DNA from: Thamnidium elegans
Taxonomy: Eukaryota > Mucoromycota > Mucoromycetes > Mucorales > Mucoraceae
Assembly (NCBI GenBank): GCA_025201345.1
Contig: JAIXMG010000004.1
Coordinates: 1,302,001 to 1,366,000, forward strand
DNA: 64,000 nt
Direction: 5' to 3'
The notes under the pieces are model-generated. The model had not been told where the DNA came from, ran no database searches, and saw only the letters and a list, made by a program, of their open reading frames with translations. Below, piece by piece: positions 37,258-49,055 of the stretch; within the stretch, counting starts at the first letter, position 1, and the number at the start of each line of letters is the position of its first letter. Position numbers and translations under genes: made by a program.

Positions 37258-38359
37258 TTAGTTGCTCATTAAAGACTTTAAAGTTTCATAGGTGGGGAAA
37301 AAGATACCACAAATACCAAACCACCAAACACTTCTAGGTACAGCACCGACAAAGAAAGCGTTATAAGTATTTACAGATTTTTTAAATGAGCTAGAGTGAG
37401 GTTGAGCCCATGCTTTATCGACCATAAACTGAGCCATTTGTAATACTGACATGGTTTGATTTGATGCCTTTTGTGCAATTAAACGTGTACGAAGAACGTC
37501 CATAGGAGTTGTTAAATAACCAGCAAGGAAACCACTGACACCACCATATACTACACTACGCATAGTAGGAATATCTGCTTCTAATTCTTCAAATGCAGAC
37601 CCTGCCACTGCGTTATGTTTCTTTAATCTATATTCTCTTGTGTTTTCAAATGCTTCTTTCACTGATCTGTGATGGAAGGCTTTAAAGTTTTCGTAAGATA
37701 CCAGTAAGATTACCATAAAGGGTGAATCTCTGGCTGCAATTGCCCAGAAACCTCTGAATAAACCTTTAGGACCTTCCTCTATTAATGTTTGACGAATAAC
37801 GTATGTTGCGTTTGGTTGGATACCATTTGCATTTGGTTTATAATGATCGATTTGAAGTCTACACACGGAAAAAATAAAAGGGTTTTTAATTAGTAAAAGA
37901 TAACAAATTTATATATATATATATATATAAATGTAAATACTTACTTGGCTGTAATGACTTCTCTAGGTACTTTAATTACACTTGAAGCTAAATCACCTAT
38001 CACTGCAGATAAAGCAGTTACAGGAATAGTTAAACCATTCTTTTCTTTTGGCAACATTCTTGATTTACAGAACTCGTAAGTGCCAAATCTAGCACCGCCT
38101 TGACCAGCAGCGCCTAAAGCAGATACAAAGAAGCCTTTACCGAGACTATGAAGAGTAGACTTTGAAAATACAACTCTACGCCAATTTCCTGTAGTATCCG
38201 CTTGAATTCTAGTTTTAATAGTGTCGAGAGGATGCATACAAGCGTAAGAGAGAGAAAGGCCTGTAGCTCCAGAAATAAAGTGAGCTTTTGTTGTTGTGAA
38301 AAGGTTAGAATACGGGAAATTATTTAAAAAATAAATGAATTACTTTTGAATTGATCCAT
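37258..38359 (-). CDS. Mitochondrial carrier family (SLC25-type) transporter
   Basis: Three exons on the minus strand: 38359-38344 (only 16 nt), 38284-37945 and 37858-37258, giving 318 residues. Carriers of this family exchange metabolites across the inner mitochondrial membrane. The three Px[DE]xx[KR] signatures are present, one per repeat: PLDTIKTRIQ, VPREVITAKLQ and TPMDVLRTRL. The protein opens MDQFKTHFISGATGLSLSYACMHPLD. Repeat 2 has Glu for Asp in the signature, a known variation. The transported substrate cannot be told from the sequence; the weakly S-adenosylmethionine-carrier-like pattern is only an impression. It precedes the nucleoporin gene on the same strand, with about 320 bp between them. 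Confidence 0.9.
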
Positions 38360-38682
38360 AGCGTATATTATTTACTGTTATTATATGAATATGTATAAAG
38401 ATAAAGTTTATAAAAAAATAAAAAAGATAGAGGATAAGGATAACCCATTACATTTTAAATAGTTTGATGAAAAATGAGTGACTCAAGAAAACTATCCAAT
38501 AGGAAGAAAGACAATGAATGCAATAATTATTGTAGGCTGATCGTCAAGTTTGCTCATTGCCTATATCCTACAGTGATTGGCTAAAGAAAAATTTTACATT
38601 CAATTTTTTCCTTGGGTTACATGCAAAGTAAGACCTTTTTTTTTTTTACCCTTTTCATGCAAATAATTTTTTTATTAAGAGT

Positions 38683-39763
38683 TTACCAACCAAAAAAAGT
38701 ATCTTTTAATTTTGACATGATACCCCCATTCGAAGCTATTTCATTTGATACATGAGAAGGATCAGTAATGCTCACACCCACTTTTCCACTACCTAATCCA
38801 TGAATATTTTTAAATACACTTTCATTTGCATCCAAAGGAACTACACCTTGCGTAACTATAGGGGTCTTTTCTTCCATGGAAACCCCAATCATGTACGTTC
38901 TTGAAATAATTATGCCATTACTTTTTAACGCTGCTAATGCACAGGTACTACTTTCATAAGTTATAGTCACCCAATTACCGGGTGATTCGTGGTATTCCTC
39001 TATTTTTCCATATGTCATAAAATGTTCAATTACATTGTGTAATAAGTTGGAAGGATATCCAAATACTCTAACTGTTTTTGAAGGCTCCAATGAATCAACA
39101 TGAGGTGCAGCACTATATTTTAGTAGGTTAATAATAATACTAGTTTTGATAACGTAAATAAAAAAGAAATTTAAATTATTACATATTATCCTGATTTCTG
39201 TTAGTACCGCGATTTGCCACTATAACAAAAATATATAATTTTAATAAGAACACATCATTTTGTCTGTTAGTTTTTGTACCTTACCTTTCACTCTTTTATC
39301 ACCAAATATACCACGGTTAGCATCAGTTGCATCTAATATAACTCTTCTATAATGTATAAAACTTTTAATACCTAAGTTTAGTATACATTTTATTTTTCCT
39401 TGTACATACTTGCTAGGTATTTCTATCGCGTTTTCTTCCTTTTTATCTCCTTCAGTCGTCTTAAAATTAATTCAAAAATGGGTAAATTTAACTTGAATTG
39501 TATATATATATATATATATATATCTGCAGCACTTATTTTACCTCTGCTAAAATACGAGAAAGTCTTCTATCTCCATATCCAACAACTAATCCTGAATCCT
39601 GACTTGGTTCTGGTTCAAATGCTACTTTCTTTTCTGTTTCGTGAGGACCAACAAAAAAACAAGGAGGGATACGATCTAAATCCTTCTTGATTTGTGATTC
39701 AGTTGTTGTAGTTTCTTTTATAGACGTAGTAGGTATTTGTGTAAATACTGAATCAGTTGACAT
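38683..39763 (-). CDS. Nup35/Nup53-type nucleoporin (MPPN/RRM domain)
   Basis: Five exons on the minus strand: 39763-39542, 39459-39410, 39346-39285, 39219-39183 and 39112-38683, giving 266 residues. This nucleoporin links membrane and scaffold in the nuclear pore. The RRM-like MPPN domain is in the last exon: KTVRVFGYPSNLLHNVIEHFMTYGKIEEY, GNWVTITYESSTCALAAL, and IISRTYMIGVSM. The extreme C-terminus SKLKDTFFGW is the amphipathic membrane-binding helix typical of Nup53. The N-terminal half is short and contains CFFVGPHETEKK. Human Nup35 and yeast Nup53 are longer (about 326 and 475 residues), so this is a compact member. It shares a 529-bp divergent promoter with the FSH1-like gene. Confidence 0.9.
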
Positions 39764-40292
39764 TGGTGTTAATTGCTGGAACAGATGTATTTGAATACTT
39801 GGAACTTAAAAAAAAAATCACAAGGACAACAAAATTCATTCTATTGTGACTTGCTTTTAAGCATGTAAGGTGTGACGACAATTCTGCGTGTGCATAGTGT
39901 ACTGCAGTTTGGCAAGAAAAGCGCATTGACTTTTATCTACAACAGCAACCGCCGATTTTGTGCGTCTGTGCATTATTTTTACAATCGTAAGAGTCTCCCT
40001 TTTTAGTTGCATTTGCGTTAGGTCATTCACTGCGGAAATATACTCTTAAAATAATGAAAAAGATACTAATAATTTTTAACTTATTGTACTATTAGTAAAT
40101 ACAACATATAGATACACTTGAGCACTTTGTATTCACATACTTTATCACAGATTATATCTTTTTTTTTTCTTTTCTTTTTTTCTGGAAAAAAAGTCACGTA
40201 TTACTTTTGAAACCTATGAAAAGCACTAAAAAAGAAAAAAAAAACTTTTTTTTTTTTTACTGTTCTTTTTCTTTTATAATTTTTATTAGAAA
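39764..40292. promoter_or_regulatory. Divergent promoter of nucleoporin and serine hydrolase genes
   Basis: 529 bp between opposite start codons, with homopolymer T/A tracts toward the hydrolase side. No coding frame or RNA gene was recognised. Confidence 0.5.
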
Positions 40293-41177
40293 ATGACAGC
40301 AGAAAATAAGTTACGTATTTTATGCCTTCACGGTATGGTTCAAAACGCAGTTGTGTTTAGAAAGAAGACAGCCGTCATTCGAAAGAAAATAGACAAGATG
40401 GCAGAACTAGGTAAAAAAAAAAAGTATTAAAAAAGGGTTACTGAGAAATTAATTGTTTTTTTTGACAGTTTATGTCACTGCACCTCAGCTTATTACAGAC
40501 CCCAAGTATACTTCAGAAGCTCATCGTGCTGCTGCTCAAGATGAAAATGCGCCCGAAGGTAAGATATATACATATATATATAAATTAAGACGATGTTATT
40601 AATTCTTACTAATAAAAAAAAAAGAGGGTAAGCCTGGTGCTTGGTGGTATCCTTATGATGATAAACAAACTGAGGAGGGATATTATGTTGGGTTTAAAGA
40701 ATCAGTTACATTTTTAAAGGACTTTATGACCAGAGAAGGACCATTTGATGGAGTGTTTGGATTCTCTCAGGGCGCTTGTCTTGCAGCAGTAATGACATTG
40801 TGTCTTGAAGACCGTACATTAGCACCTGACTTGTTTGGACCTGAATTTGATCACCCTAATTTTAAATTTGCCATTTTGGCTGCTGGTTTTAAACCTCTTC
40901 CTCAAAAAGCAACACAACATATTTGGACTCATAAGATTACGACACCTACACTTCATATGATTGGTGAAGAAGACAAGTTAATTACTCCTGATCTTCAACA
41001 AACACTTGTAGACCAATGTATCGACCCAGTAGTTATTCGTCATGCCGGAGGGTAAGAATTTTTTATTATTTTTGTTAATATGTTATTCTAATATATTTTA
41101 TATGTAGTCATGTTGTACCTTCCAATGCTCCTTCCCGTAATGATACTGTTGCATTCGTAACAAAGTTTTTAAACTAG
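40293..41177 (+). CDS. FSH1-family serine hydrolase
   Basis: Four exons: 40293-40410, 40469-40558, 40625-41051 and 41108-41177, giving 234 residues. FSH1 (family of serine hydrolases, OVCA2-like) are small alpha/beta hydrolases of unclear substrate. The fold opens with LRILCLHGMVQNAVVFRKKTA. The nucleophile elbow is GFSQG (Ser about 117), the acid is in GEEDKLI (Asp about 186) and the His is in GGHVVPSN (His about 213), so the triad is complete. AWWYPYDD is a family-typical segment. In exon 3 the acceptor giving Glu-Glu-Gly-Lys was chosen; the AG two bases later would create a stop. Confidence 0.93.
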
Positions 41178-41494
41178 ATTTATAGATTATTTTCTGCACT
41201 CACATATTAATACATAGAATAAAATACTTATTATACCGACAATAGTAGACAGATATAGAGACTTTTTTTTTTTTTGTCTGTAGCCTAGAATATGATCGTT
41301 TTTATTGTTGTTGAATCAGTTGATGTTATAAATTAAGAGTTTATAAGCAAGCACATGCTTTTTAGCGTCATTCGTATCAATCGAAAAACTAATATTCATA
41401 CTATATTAAATTTAACTTGTCATATGTTTAGTAATGGATCATTTAATCTGCTTTTTTCTTTTTCTTTTTGCTCTGTCAGATATTATTTTGTCCC

Positions 41495-41847
41495 TTATCT
41501 TACATTGTAATATGGTAGTTTCTGCCTAAGATCCTTTAGAATGTGTGTAGCGTACCAATTAACTGTAACTTTATCCTCATCTGCGCCAAATATACAAAAA
41601 TGTAAATAATAATTATAAAAGGCATGTATTTTTATTAACTGACACATTATACGTTTCAAAGAAAAAAAAAGTTATATAACTTTTTTACTTTTTTTACTCC
41701 TTTTTTTTTTTTTTTTTTTTTACCGCATTCGGCAGCAAGGATAAGTGCAGGATATTTGAGTGAGAGTGTGTGCTTATATTGTTTGATCGACATGGAAACA
41801 ACTTCGTCTGTAGGTAAGGTTGAGGTTTTATTACCATAATCAACCAT
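41495..41847 (-). CDS. Small two-exon protein, possibly APC13/Swm1-like
   Basis: Two exons, 41847-41724 and 41580-41495, separated by a GTAAAA..GCAG intron, give 69 residues. The reading frame stays open across the junction: TSTLPTDEVVSMSIKQYKH, then LAAECDEDKVTVNWYATHIL and KDLRQKLPYYNVR. Composition looks like real protein rather than homopolymer noise. The LP-x-D-E pattern followed by an acidic segment and a single Trp near the end is reminiscent of the anaphase-promoting complex subunit 13 (human form 74 residues). This is only a weak impression. Further upstream exons are not excluded. It is convergent with the FSH1-like gene. Confidence 0.4.
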
Positions 41848-43685
41848 TATTCTTGATCACAAGTTTCTCTTTCTTTTAGTATTGTTAGAACATGAGATAA
41901 CAAAAAAAAACAATGCGTTTTTTAAGTAATTCGTAAAGTAAAAAAAAATGATGATGTTAGTTGTGTAACTAAGCCCTTTTCGGGAGAGAAAAAATAAAAT
42001 GCAATTTTTTACGCCACTTGGAACGCTTTTGTAAATATGTTTTCCTCTTGACTATGCAAGAAAATAACTTCGAGTATATCTTTAAATTTTGCGTACAAGT
42101 TAAAAATCTAACGATATATTTATAATAACAGCAATAACCCTTTTTTATATATATCACAGCACAGAATCTCCCTATTTCGCCATAGGATAAAAAATAAATT
42201 GACGTCAGCACAAAAATCAATTTTTTTTTAAAAAAAATGGGTCTTACCTAATGAAAGGGGATTCTTTGGCCGAAACTTTTCTAAGTTTCCTTATATATCT
42301 TGCTTAAGTCTAGCAGTAGTGTTAAAGATCATAGAACAACTAAAAAAAAAAAAAAAAAAAAAAATAGCATAAACGTATTATCCCGATAATTGTTATATCA
42401 TGCCATACCAGTCAACCAGAGTCAATACCCACTGGGCACTGGGGGAACAGTCTCAATGAGTAAATCTTCATGATATATTGTTCTAAAAAGAGCGATAAAA
42501 AGTAAATGTAAGCTCGATGGGATTTTCATAGTGCGTTATGTTTTATGAAATTTATATTTAAATATATATTACCTGCAAGATCTAAAACACCCTTTCGTAA
42601 CGGAAACCATATACCAGACTTAAAGGACAACACCAGAGTTAGCTATTTGGAAACTTGTAGTAGGACGAGACTATACGTAATAAAAAAAATTAATCAAAAA
42701 TATTATATCAATATTTATGTGAGATTATTTTACCTTTGTGATGAATAAGAGTAGACGATATTTTTGCATAGATTAATGAGTTGTATGTTCGCGCTAAACC
42801 TTGGCATTTGTAAAAACCTTTCGTGAGGAAAAGATCACCGAAGAGTAGCAACAACTCGAGAATATAATCACATCCGTTGGCACCAAAAAAAAACCCCCCA
42901 TAAAAACATTACTAGCACCATTCAGAGTTCAAGCAGAGTAAGAGTCCAACCGAAGTAAGCGTCCAACTAGAGTAAGCGTCCAACCAGAGCAACAGTTTAA
43001 GCAGAGTAAGGATTTGTTAATCAGAGGCATGTATTTTTAAATAAAATTGATTATCATTATGAAAACTATCATTTTTACGCATGAAACTGATACTTCCTTC
43101 TTTTTTGCTTGATATAGGACTTATTAACAACAGGAAGCTTTTCAATTAAGTAGGAGAAAAAAAAAATAAAGAAAATAAGGATACATTTATACTTTTGTGG
43201 TATGATTTATTCAGTTGTCAATTACTGACATACTTGTATTTCTTAAATAATTGTATTTTTTAGTAATACCTACTTTGTTTTTTTTATCTGGAAATACGAA
43301 GAACAGCAGGAATACTAAGCAGAAAAAAATATGTTTATGTATTTTATCGTGTGTAAAAGCAGTATAAAATGAAAATCGTTAAACGTCACCGACCAAAATT
43401 TTCTAATATGGCAAATATCGATTAAATAACTTTGACCTTTGTCACAGCCTTTTTTCTCTATAACTCAACTTATTATGTGGCGAGATAGGGAGGTTCCACA
43501 GCACATAACTACGTCATCCAATCTAAAAATGGGCACAAATAATCACCTCTTTTAAAACAAAACAGGTTTTTTTGCGAGATTTATTTTATTTTTTTCTTTT
43601 AACCTTTTTACATTATCCCTTTTTTTTTTCTTTTAAATAAAAGAAGAAAACTTTTTGCTTTAACAACAATAACAATAACAACAAA
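41848..43685. other. 1.8 kb intergenic with a 17-bp tandem repeat; no gene recognised
   Basis: Upstream region of the small gene and the Zn2Cys6 gene. A 67-codon frame at 42545 has no recognisable motif. It contains the tandem repeat described separately (42923-43011) and poly(A) near 42342. Confidence 0.55.
42923..43011. repeat. 17-bp imperfect tandem repeat, about 5 copies
   Basis: Units at 42935-42951, 42952-42968, 42969-42985 and 42986-43002, with partial units before and after. Consensus AGAGTAAGCGTCCAACC. Read directly from the sequence. Confidence 0.8.
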
Positions 43686-44771
43686 ATGAATACGTTTGCT
43701 GAATATACATTTGATAATAAAGTGCAGTTATTACTTCAGCAAAAATATAATATAGAGAATATATCTTCACCATCGGATGCGACAGCAAACAATATCGTCA
43801 ATAGTAACAACAAAAATAATGATCAACCCGTAACAAATATGTCACTTAACGATCTTAGTAAACCAAAGCGTCGACAAGTAAAAAATGCGTGTGGTAAAGT
43901 AACAAAGCCCACTTTATAAATAAATATACATATAAATAATGACATGCGAAATTAAAAACAACATGATTTTTTTTTTCTTTAATTAGTAAATTGCCAGAAG
44001 GCCTGTAAAAAATGTGATGAGGGAAGACCCTGTCAAAGATGTGTAAAATATAATCTGACCGAAACTTGTCAAGACTCTGTTCGTAAAGAACGTAAGAAAG
44101 GTGTCAAGCGAGGACCTTACAAAAGAGGTCGTCTGGTTCAATCGCTAGGAGAAAGAGTTAATAAAAAAGTATTGAAAAAACAAGATACGAAGGTATTGGT
44201 CTCGACCACTACCGAAGACGATGGAAGCATGTATCCTCACAAGTTATCAGCAACACAAATGTCTGTATTACCTAATAATAACAAATGCGATAGCACGAAT
44301 GAGTATGTTACACCACCGCCACCAAGCGCTATTTGTTCATCTCAGAACAATCTCTCTGGATTCACTACCTCATCACCATATCATAATAATCAATTTAGTC
44401 ACCCGGACTCAATTGTTTATAACAATAATAATATAATGGGGGAGTATCATCATGACAGAAACAATAACAACGTTAATATGATGCCATCACCAATGAGCAA
44501 CCATATTGACACTATGGCCACCAACGGTCAGTCACCCCAACACTGTCCTCCTGTACCACAAGAACACAACTTAGTAGATATGTACTCTTTTTACAATAGT
44601 CATATACGACACGAACAAAATAGTTTAAACATGTATGGTACGCCTGTTGGTTCACCCGTTATATCATCTGCCCATAACCCTGATATTGCTTTAAATACTG
44701 ATTTTGTAGTGGATTTGTCTTGGCAACCACCCAATACAGAAAAATTTTATACCAATTTTTATTGTCAATAA
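43686..44771 (+). CDS. Zn(II)2Cys6 transcription factor
   Basis: Two exons, 43686-43893 and 43987-44771, giving 330 residues. Fungal Zn2Cys6 proteins bind CGG-containing DNA. The binuclear cluster spans the splice site: KRRQVKNACVNCQKACKKCD, then EGRPCQRCVKYNLTETC, which fits Cys-x2-Cys-x3-Cys-x2-Cys-type spacing with further Cys downstream as in many Mucorales members. A basic linker follows (RKERKKGVKRGPYKRGR). The rest is Asn/Ser/Pro-rich and ends SWQPPNTEKFYTNFYCQ. Introns within the first cysteine group are common in this family. The regulated genes are not evident from the neighbourhood. Confidence 0.9.
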
Positions 44772-44934
44772 AATCCCTTGTGTCATACTATTAATAATAC
44801 TTTATATATATATATATATATATACACGTTGTGGCCAAGGATGATAGACTTGTCTTAAAAAAGAAAGTTTTTTAGATTATGTGCTAATTATTATACTAAA
44901 CTTGGGTCACTTTTAAAATTCAGCAGCTTATTTT

Positions 44935-45973
44935 GAAAAAATCCTTTTTCTTTCTTAGGAATTTTATGCTACATGGATGTGAAAAGATTGATTTGGGGTC
45001 CATTGGGAATACTCAGATATCAAAATATTGAAGATATAATAAATTTTGTTATTGCTTAAAATACGGTTTTTATTGATATGATAAAAATAAAGCTACTAAA
45101 TTAGAGCAATATAACAATAGATACGTTTCATAGCAATAATAATCCGTTACAAGGGGAATAAATTACTTACCCGGCCATTGATAGGCAGAAAACTGTTTCC
45201 GAAAAGCTACAGGCTTCTGATACAGTAAAACACTAGCCGGAAGTCCATATGCCGCCGATAGACGAGAACTGTTACCAGAAAACTACAGTAACTATGTAAC
45301 AAACGATTTATACAGGCTTAAAGTAACACCGTACTAAAGACAACAAAGTAATAAAATAAATCCATGTTTTAGTTCTTATTCTAGGAGATTGGTCCGCCCC
45401 GAATACCAAATTTAAGAACCAACAAGAAACAAAGGATTAATAAAGATGTTGAAAAAGAACGGAATCGCTGTATACCTGATCAACGAGTTTAGAACGTCTT
45501 CTATGTGTACAATTTGTGAAAACAAATTAGAGAAATATCAAAGTTGTAACAAACCCTCGTCCATATAAAAGGCAGAAGAGTCCAAATCTGATATGTCATG
45601 GGCTGTAGAGGTAAGTTAAAGTAATTAAATTAATTATTGGTAATTGATGCAACGCTAGAGATACAAACCACGCCTGTCTCGAAGGAAGAAAGATGAGATT
45701 ATGAAATCGTGACTTGGCCGCAACTCTTAATTTTCTTAAAATATCACAAAGCTTGAGAAATACCGGTGAGCGTCCTGCCGCTTTCCGCAGAAATAATTAA
45801 AAAAAAAACAATCCGTTGAAGTTAACGCTTCTATATTTTACTATCGGGTATCATCATTTTATATTGACATTTTATTATGTAAAGAGATAAAGGGTAAACT
45901 AAACAACAATTATTTTCAATTTCCTCATCCAGGCCTAGGCTTTTCTTCTTTTGGAAGTTTCTCTCTGGGTGTG
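44935..45973 (+). pseudogene. Fanzor relic, copy B (internally deleted)
   Basis: The 5' segment 44935-45165 is clearly similar to the minus strand at 31478-31250 (copy A), sharing for example TTAGGAATTTTATG and GCTACTAAATTAGAGCAA. Most of the middle is missing or unrecognisable. From 45370 the C-terminal half is readable: GDWSAPNTKF, then stops, LKKNGIAVYLINEFRTSSMC, TICENKLEKY (Cys pair 45506-45517) and HGL-stop-R. A GTAAG intron comes next, then CNARDTNHAC, RKMRL-stop-NRDLAATLNF (RuvC-III Asp at 45711-45713), and LRNTGERPAAFRRNN before the stop. Several stops and frame changes show it is dead, but the RuvC-III block NRDLAATLNF is intact. Confidence 0.78.
45912..45973 (+). ncRNA. Candidate Fanzor omega-RNA scaffold / element right end, copy B
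   Basis: Nearly the same as 29430-29370: shared TCTTCTTTTGGAAGTTTCTC and CTGGGTGTG, with few differences upstream (CATCCAGGCCTAGGC here, CATTCAGGCCCAGC in copy A). Similarity stops after 45973. CCAG near the start can pair with CTGG near the end in both copies. The functional assignment is inference. Confidence 0.4.
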
Positions 45974-47855
45974 ATAATAAAATCTATCATACATTTTTTA
46001 TAATAAATAAAATCCTAGAAATAAAAGCGGGGTAATTCGTTTATAAAGATCCTGAGCTGTAAAAATCCACTGCTTTAGAATCTTCAGAACCTAAAATTAT
46101 AGTGCGTGAATTAAAAAAAAAAGCCAAGTGAAAAAGAAGTTAAAATGACTTCAAATAGAGATGATAACATTAAAAATCGTGTCTTAAATACGCTATGCAG
46201 TTTTCGTGCATTTAACTCTTTTTTAAACTTTTATTTGCCGTCATAAAGTATGAGGTTTTTTTTTTTACCATAAAAACTATTTTAGAGTATTATTTTTTTT
46301 TCTCACTTGTAAAACTGTAATGGGTCTAGTCGAGGGACTCGAAAAATACTATCGGTTAAATATTATACGCAAATGAAACATAGCATTCGATAAGTAAACA
46401 TGTATATAGTATGTATTATCTGAAACAGTATACGCCCCGAACAGGCGGGAAACAAATATATTCACGCGTATACATCAAAACTATGGGTATAGTAGTATTT
46501 TTGTCTAGTTTATTCGAATACAATAAGGTGTATCTTTGTACTACGTCTTTTTTTTTTCAAGACAACATCTCTAACCTTTTTAGTATACAATACTGACCGT
46601 GCCAACGTGCAGCTTTTTGGCTTTGAAAGATACATTTTTTGTCGTAAAATAATGGTTCTAAAATACTTTTAGCCTTACTTGCTACAGATATATGGTGCAT
46701 TTGATAAGAAATATTGAGTATATCCGATTACTTGATATGATCTCTTACGTACTACCATAAAATAATTGGGGAACATTCAGTTTGTAAGAGCTCCCTTGTA
46801 ACATAGTATGTCTTTATACTAACATATTTTCCTACTTGAAGTTTTACCTAATCTAACCAGCCAAACACAAAAAAATTAAATAAAATGCTCTTAAAAAATT
46901 GTATTGTAACCTAAATTTTAGATAATTTATAATAATGTATTACCCACAATTACTACAATTTGGTGAGAAAAAAAACTAAATAGCAGCATTACGTATAACT
47001 CAGGAAAACAAACAATAACATGGTACTACTTGCACTAGATATATATATGCAGGAGAAACGTTTTTACTTGGCTTTTTTTTTTTAACTAAAAAATATGTAT
47101 TTGTTACGCAAAAAAAAAAATGTACATGGGTTCGTTAAAAAGCTTTCAAAATAAAACAAAATGGATAATAATGATGGGAGACATGCAATGCATGAGTTTT
47201 GATGATCGTGTAACGTTAAACTTCTTCATTTAGGTATACGACTATTATTGTTATTATTTTTAGATGATCTTTGTACGTCTGTACCATTTAAGAACTAAAG
47301 AAAAGAAATATTTTAGTAACAATAAAACAAATTTTATTTTTCGTATTTCGCATTTTTTTTTCGATACAGTATCAACTCATCAAAGATATATAGACGCACA
47401 AATGATATTATTAGTCGTAAACATTTTTGGATGTAAAGATTATTCACCATTTTGCTTTTATTTAACATTCCAATTATTTGGTAATAGCGGAGTCGGTGTT
47501 TTGATGTCATTTCATAAACTACCCGCGAAATATATGTATTGTTTGTATCGGTTTATGTCATAAAAAAAATAAAATAAAAAAAACAAATTACATATTGTAC
47601 TGTTTAAAACTTTCACACACAGGAACATTACTTAATTATATGGGATGAAGAGGGGTTTTTATTATATATACGATTTTTATCTAAAAGCAGAAAATAAATA
47701 ATAAATAAATTATTCTCAGAATGTTTGTGTGTACAAGTTATGGTTTTGTGTAAATGAGAATAAAAAAAAAAAAAAAAAAAAAAAAGTAGCATTTACGAAA
47801 TAATAAGAAATAAAATAAAATTAAGATTTACATAAAATGCTTGTATATACGTATA
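45974..47855. other. 1.9 kb AT-rich intergenic; no supported gene
   Basis: A 99-codon frame at 47264-47563 and a 61-codon frame at 46411 lack domain motifs, are Phe/Tyr-rich and have no supporting splice structure. Poly(A) at 47763-47785. Confidence 0.5.
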
Positions 47856-49055
47856 TCACGATGTATATGGATCAAAAATTGCATTTCCAGAAGAATAGTT
47901 AATAGTATATCGTGGGTGTATTTGATTTTTACTCCACGGAATGTTAGTTCCGGACGATAATGGATGGCTTATTTCAAACGCTAATCATGTATATATTATT
48001 ATTAGTCATATGAGAAAACATCTATTTTTTTTTTTTTATAAAAAAAAAAAAAAGAACTTACGTGTACAATGCGACATGTCATTGTAAGACATTTGTATAT
48101 GATAATTTTGAAAGTCTTCATTTGATAAGCTGCTTTCGTCGTCATCATCGGGTAACAATCTCGATGAGGAAGAAGAAGAAGCTGAAGGTATTACGTACTC
48201 CGTGCTATTTTGATTGGCAAATACAGGTTGGTGGCGCCATTCTACACCAAAAGGAGCCGTGGGACCCATCATATTCATTTCATCAATTTGGCTACAGTAA
48301 CGAGATAGGTTCGTATTGTTCGACTTATCGCCATCACAGGCGGCGGGAGGAGCTTTGGCAGAGCTTTCCGAAAAAACGTGTTGTTGCTGAGGGACAGGAA
48401 GACAGGTGGTGACCGGCGAAGAAGAATTAGGGGAAGTAATCATTATATTAGTGGATTGTTCTTGTGCGATATTAATTTGAGTCAATAGCCTTCTATTTTC
48501 ATTTTGAAGTTGCATTATCTGGTATTGGTATCTATCCTCTTTGGACATGTTTTGCTTTACCCAGTCTAAAGCCTTTTCAACAATCTGACCCTTAGAGGGA
48601 CGACGATGGTTTTGAAGATTAGGCAGAGCTTCGGCCAGTTGTAAAAATTTGGAGTTTAAACATTCTCTTCGAGCTCGTTCAATTGCATTATGTTCAGCCC
48701 TTCGTTCAGCTTTATTTAAGGACACTCTTCTAATACAATAAATTTTATACATTAGTTTATTATATTTTAAGATAAAAGGTCTATTATCGCAACGACGTAG
48801 TTACCTTTTCGAATTGGAGTTATCAGAAGACTCTGAATCTTCACCGTATACTTCTTTCGCGCGTTCTTTATCAGGCACATATGGAGAGTTTTCAGCTGTC
48901 GGTATAGATGATACATGATTGTGGGCTTCATTTACTCCAGCGGAAGATATGGAACTACTAGCAGGGAATTTGTTAAAAATCGAAAACAAATCGTTATCAA
49001 TCGTAGTAGACGGAGTTATATCTCTAAATGAAGGTCTTCTGTTACGATTATACAT
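47856..49055 (-). CDS. bHLH transcription factor
   Basis: Three exons on the minus strand: 49055-48805, 48729-48062 and 47980-47856, giving 347 residues. bHLH factors bind E-box DNA as dimers. The domain is at the start of exon 2: ERRAEHNAIERARRECLNSK (basic region and helix 1; His-Asn-x-x-Glu-Arg-x-Arg-Arg intact, so E-box binding is expected), a loop with HRRPSKGQ, then IVEKALDWVKQN (helix 2). A leucine/coiled segment follows (IMQLQNENRRLLTQI). The rest is Ser/Asn/Gln-rich. The last exon was added because it continues the frame over a good acceptor after a CTAAT-type branch site, ending IFDPYTS. It stands as an island in a repeat-rich region. Confidence 0.88.

Noticed and set aside
42935..43002. 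CRISPR-like array
   Set aside because: Units are contiguous 17-bp tandem copies without spacers, in a eukaryotic genome; a minisatellite.
47264..47563. 99-codon plus-strand frame (MIFVRLYHLRTKEKK..)
   Set aside because: No recognisable domain, Phe/Tyr-rich, isolated, no in-frame splice partners.
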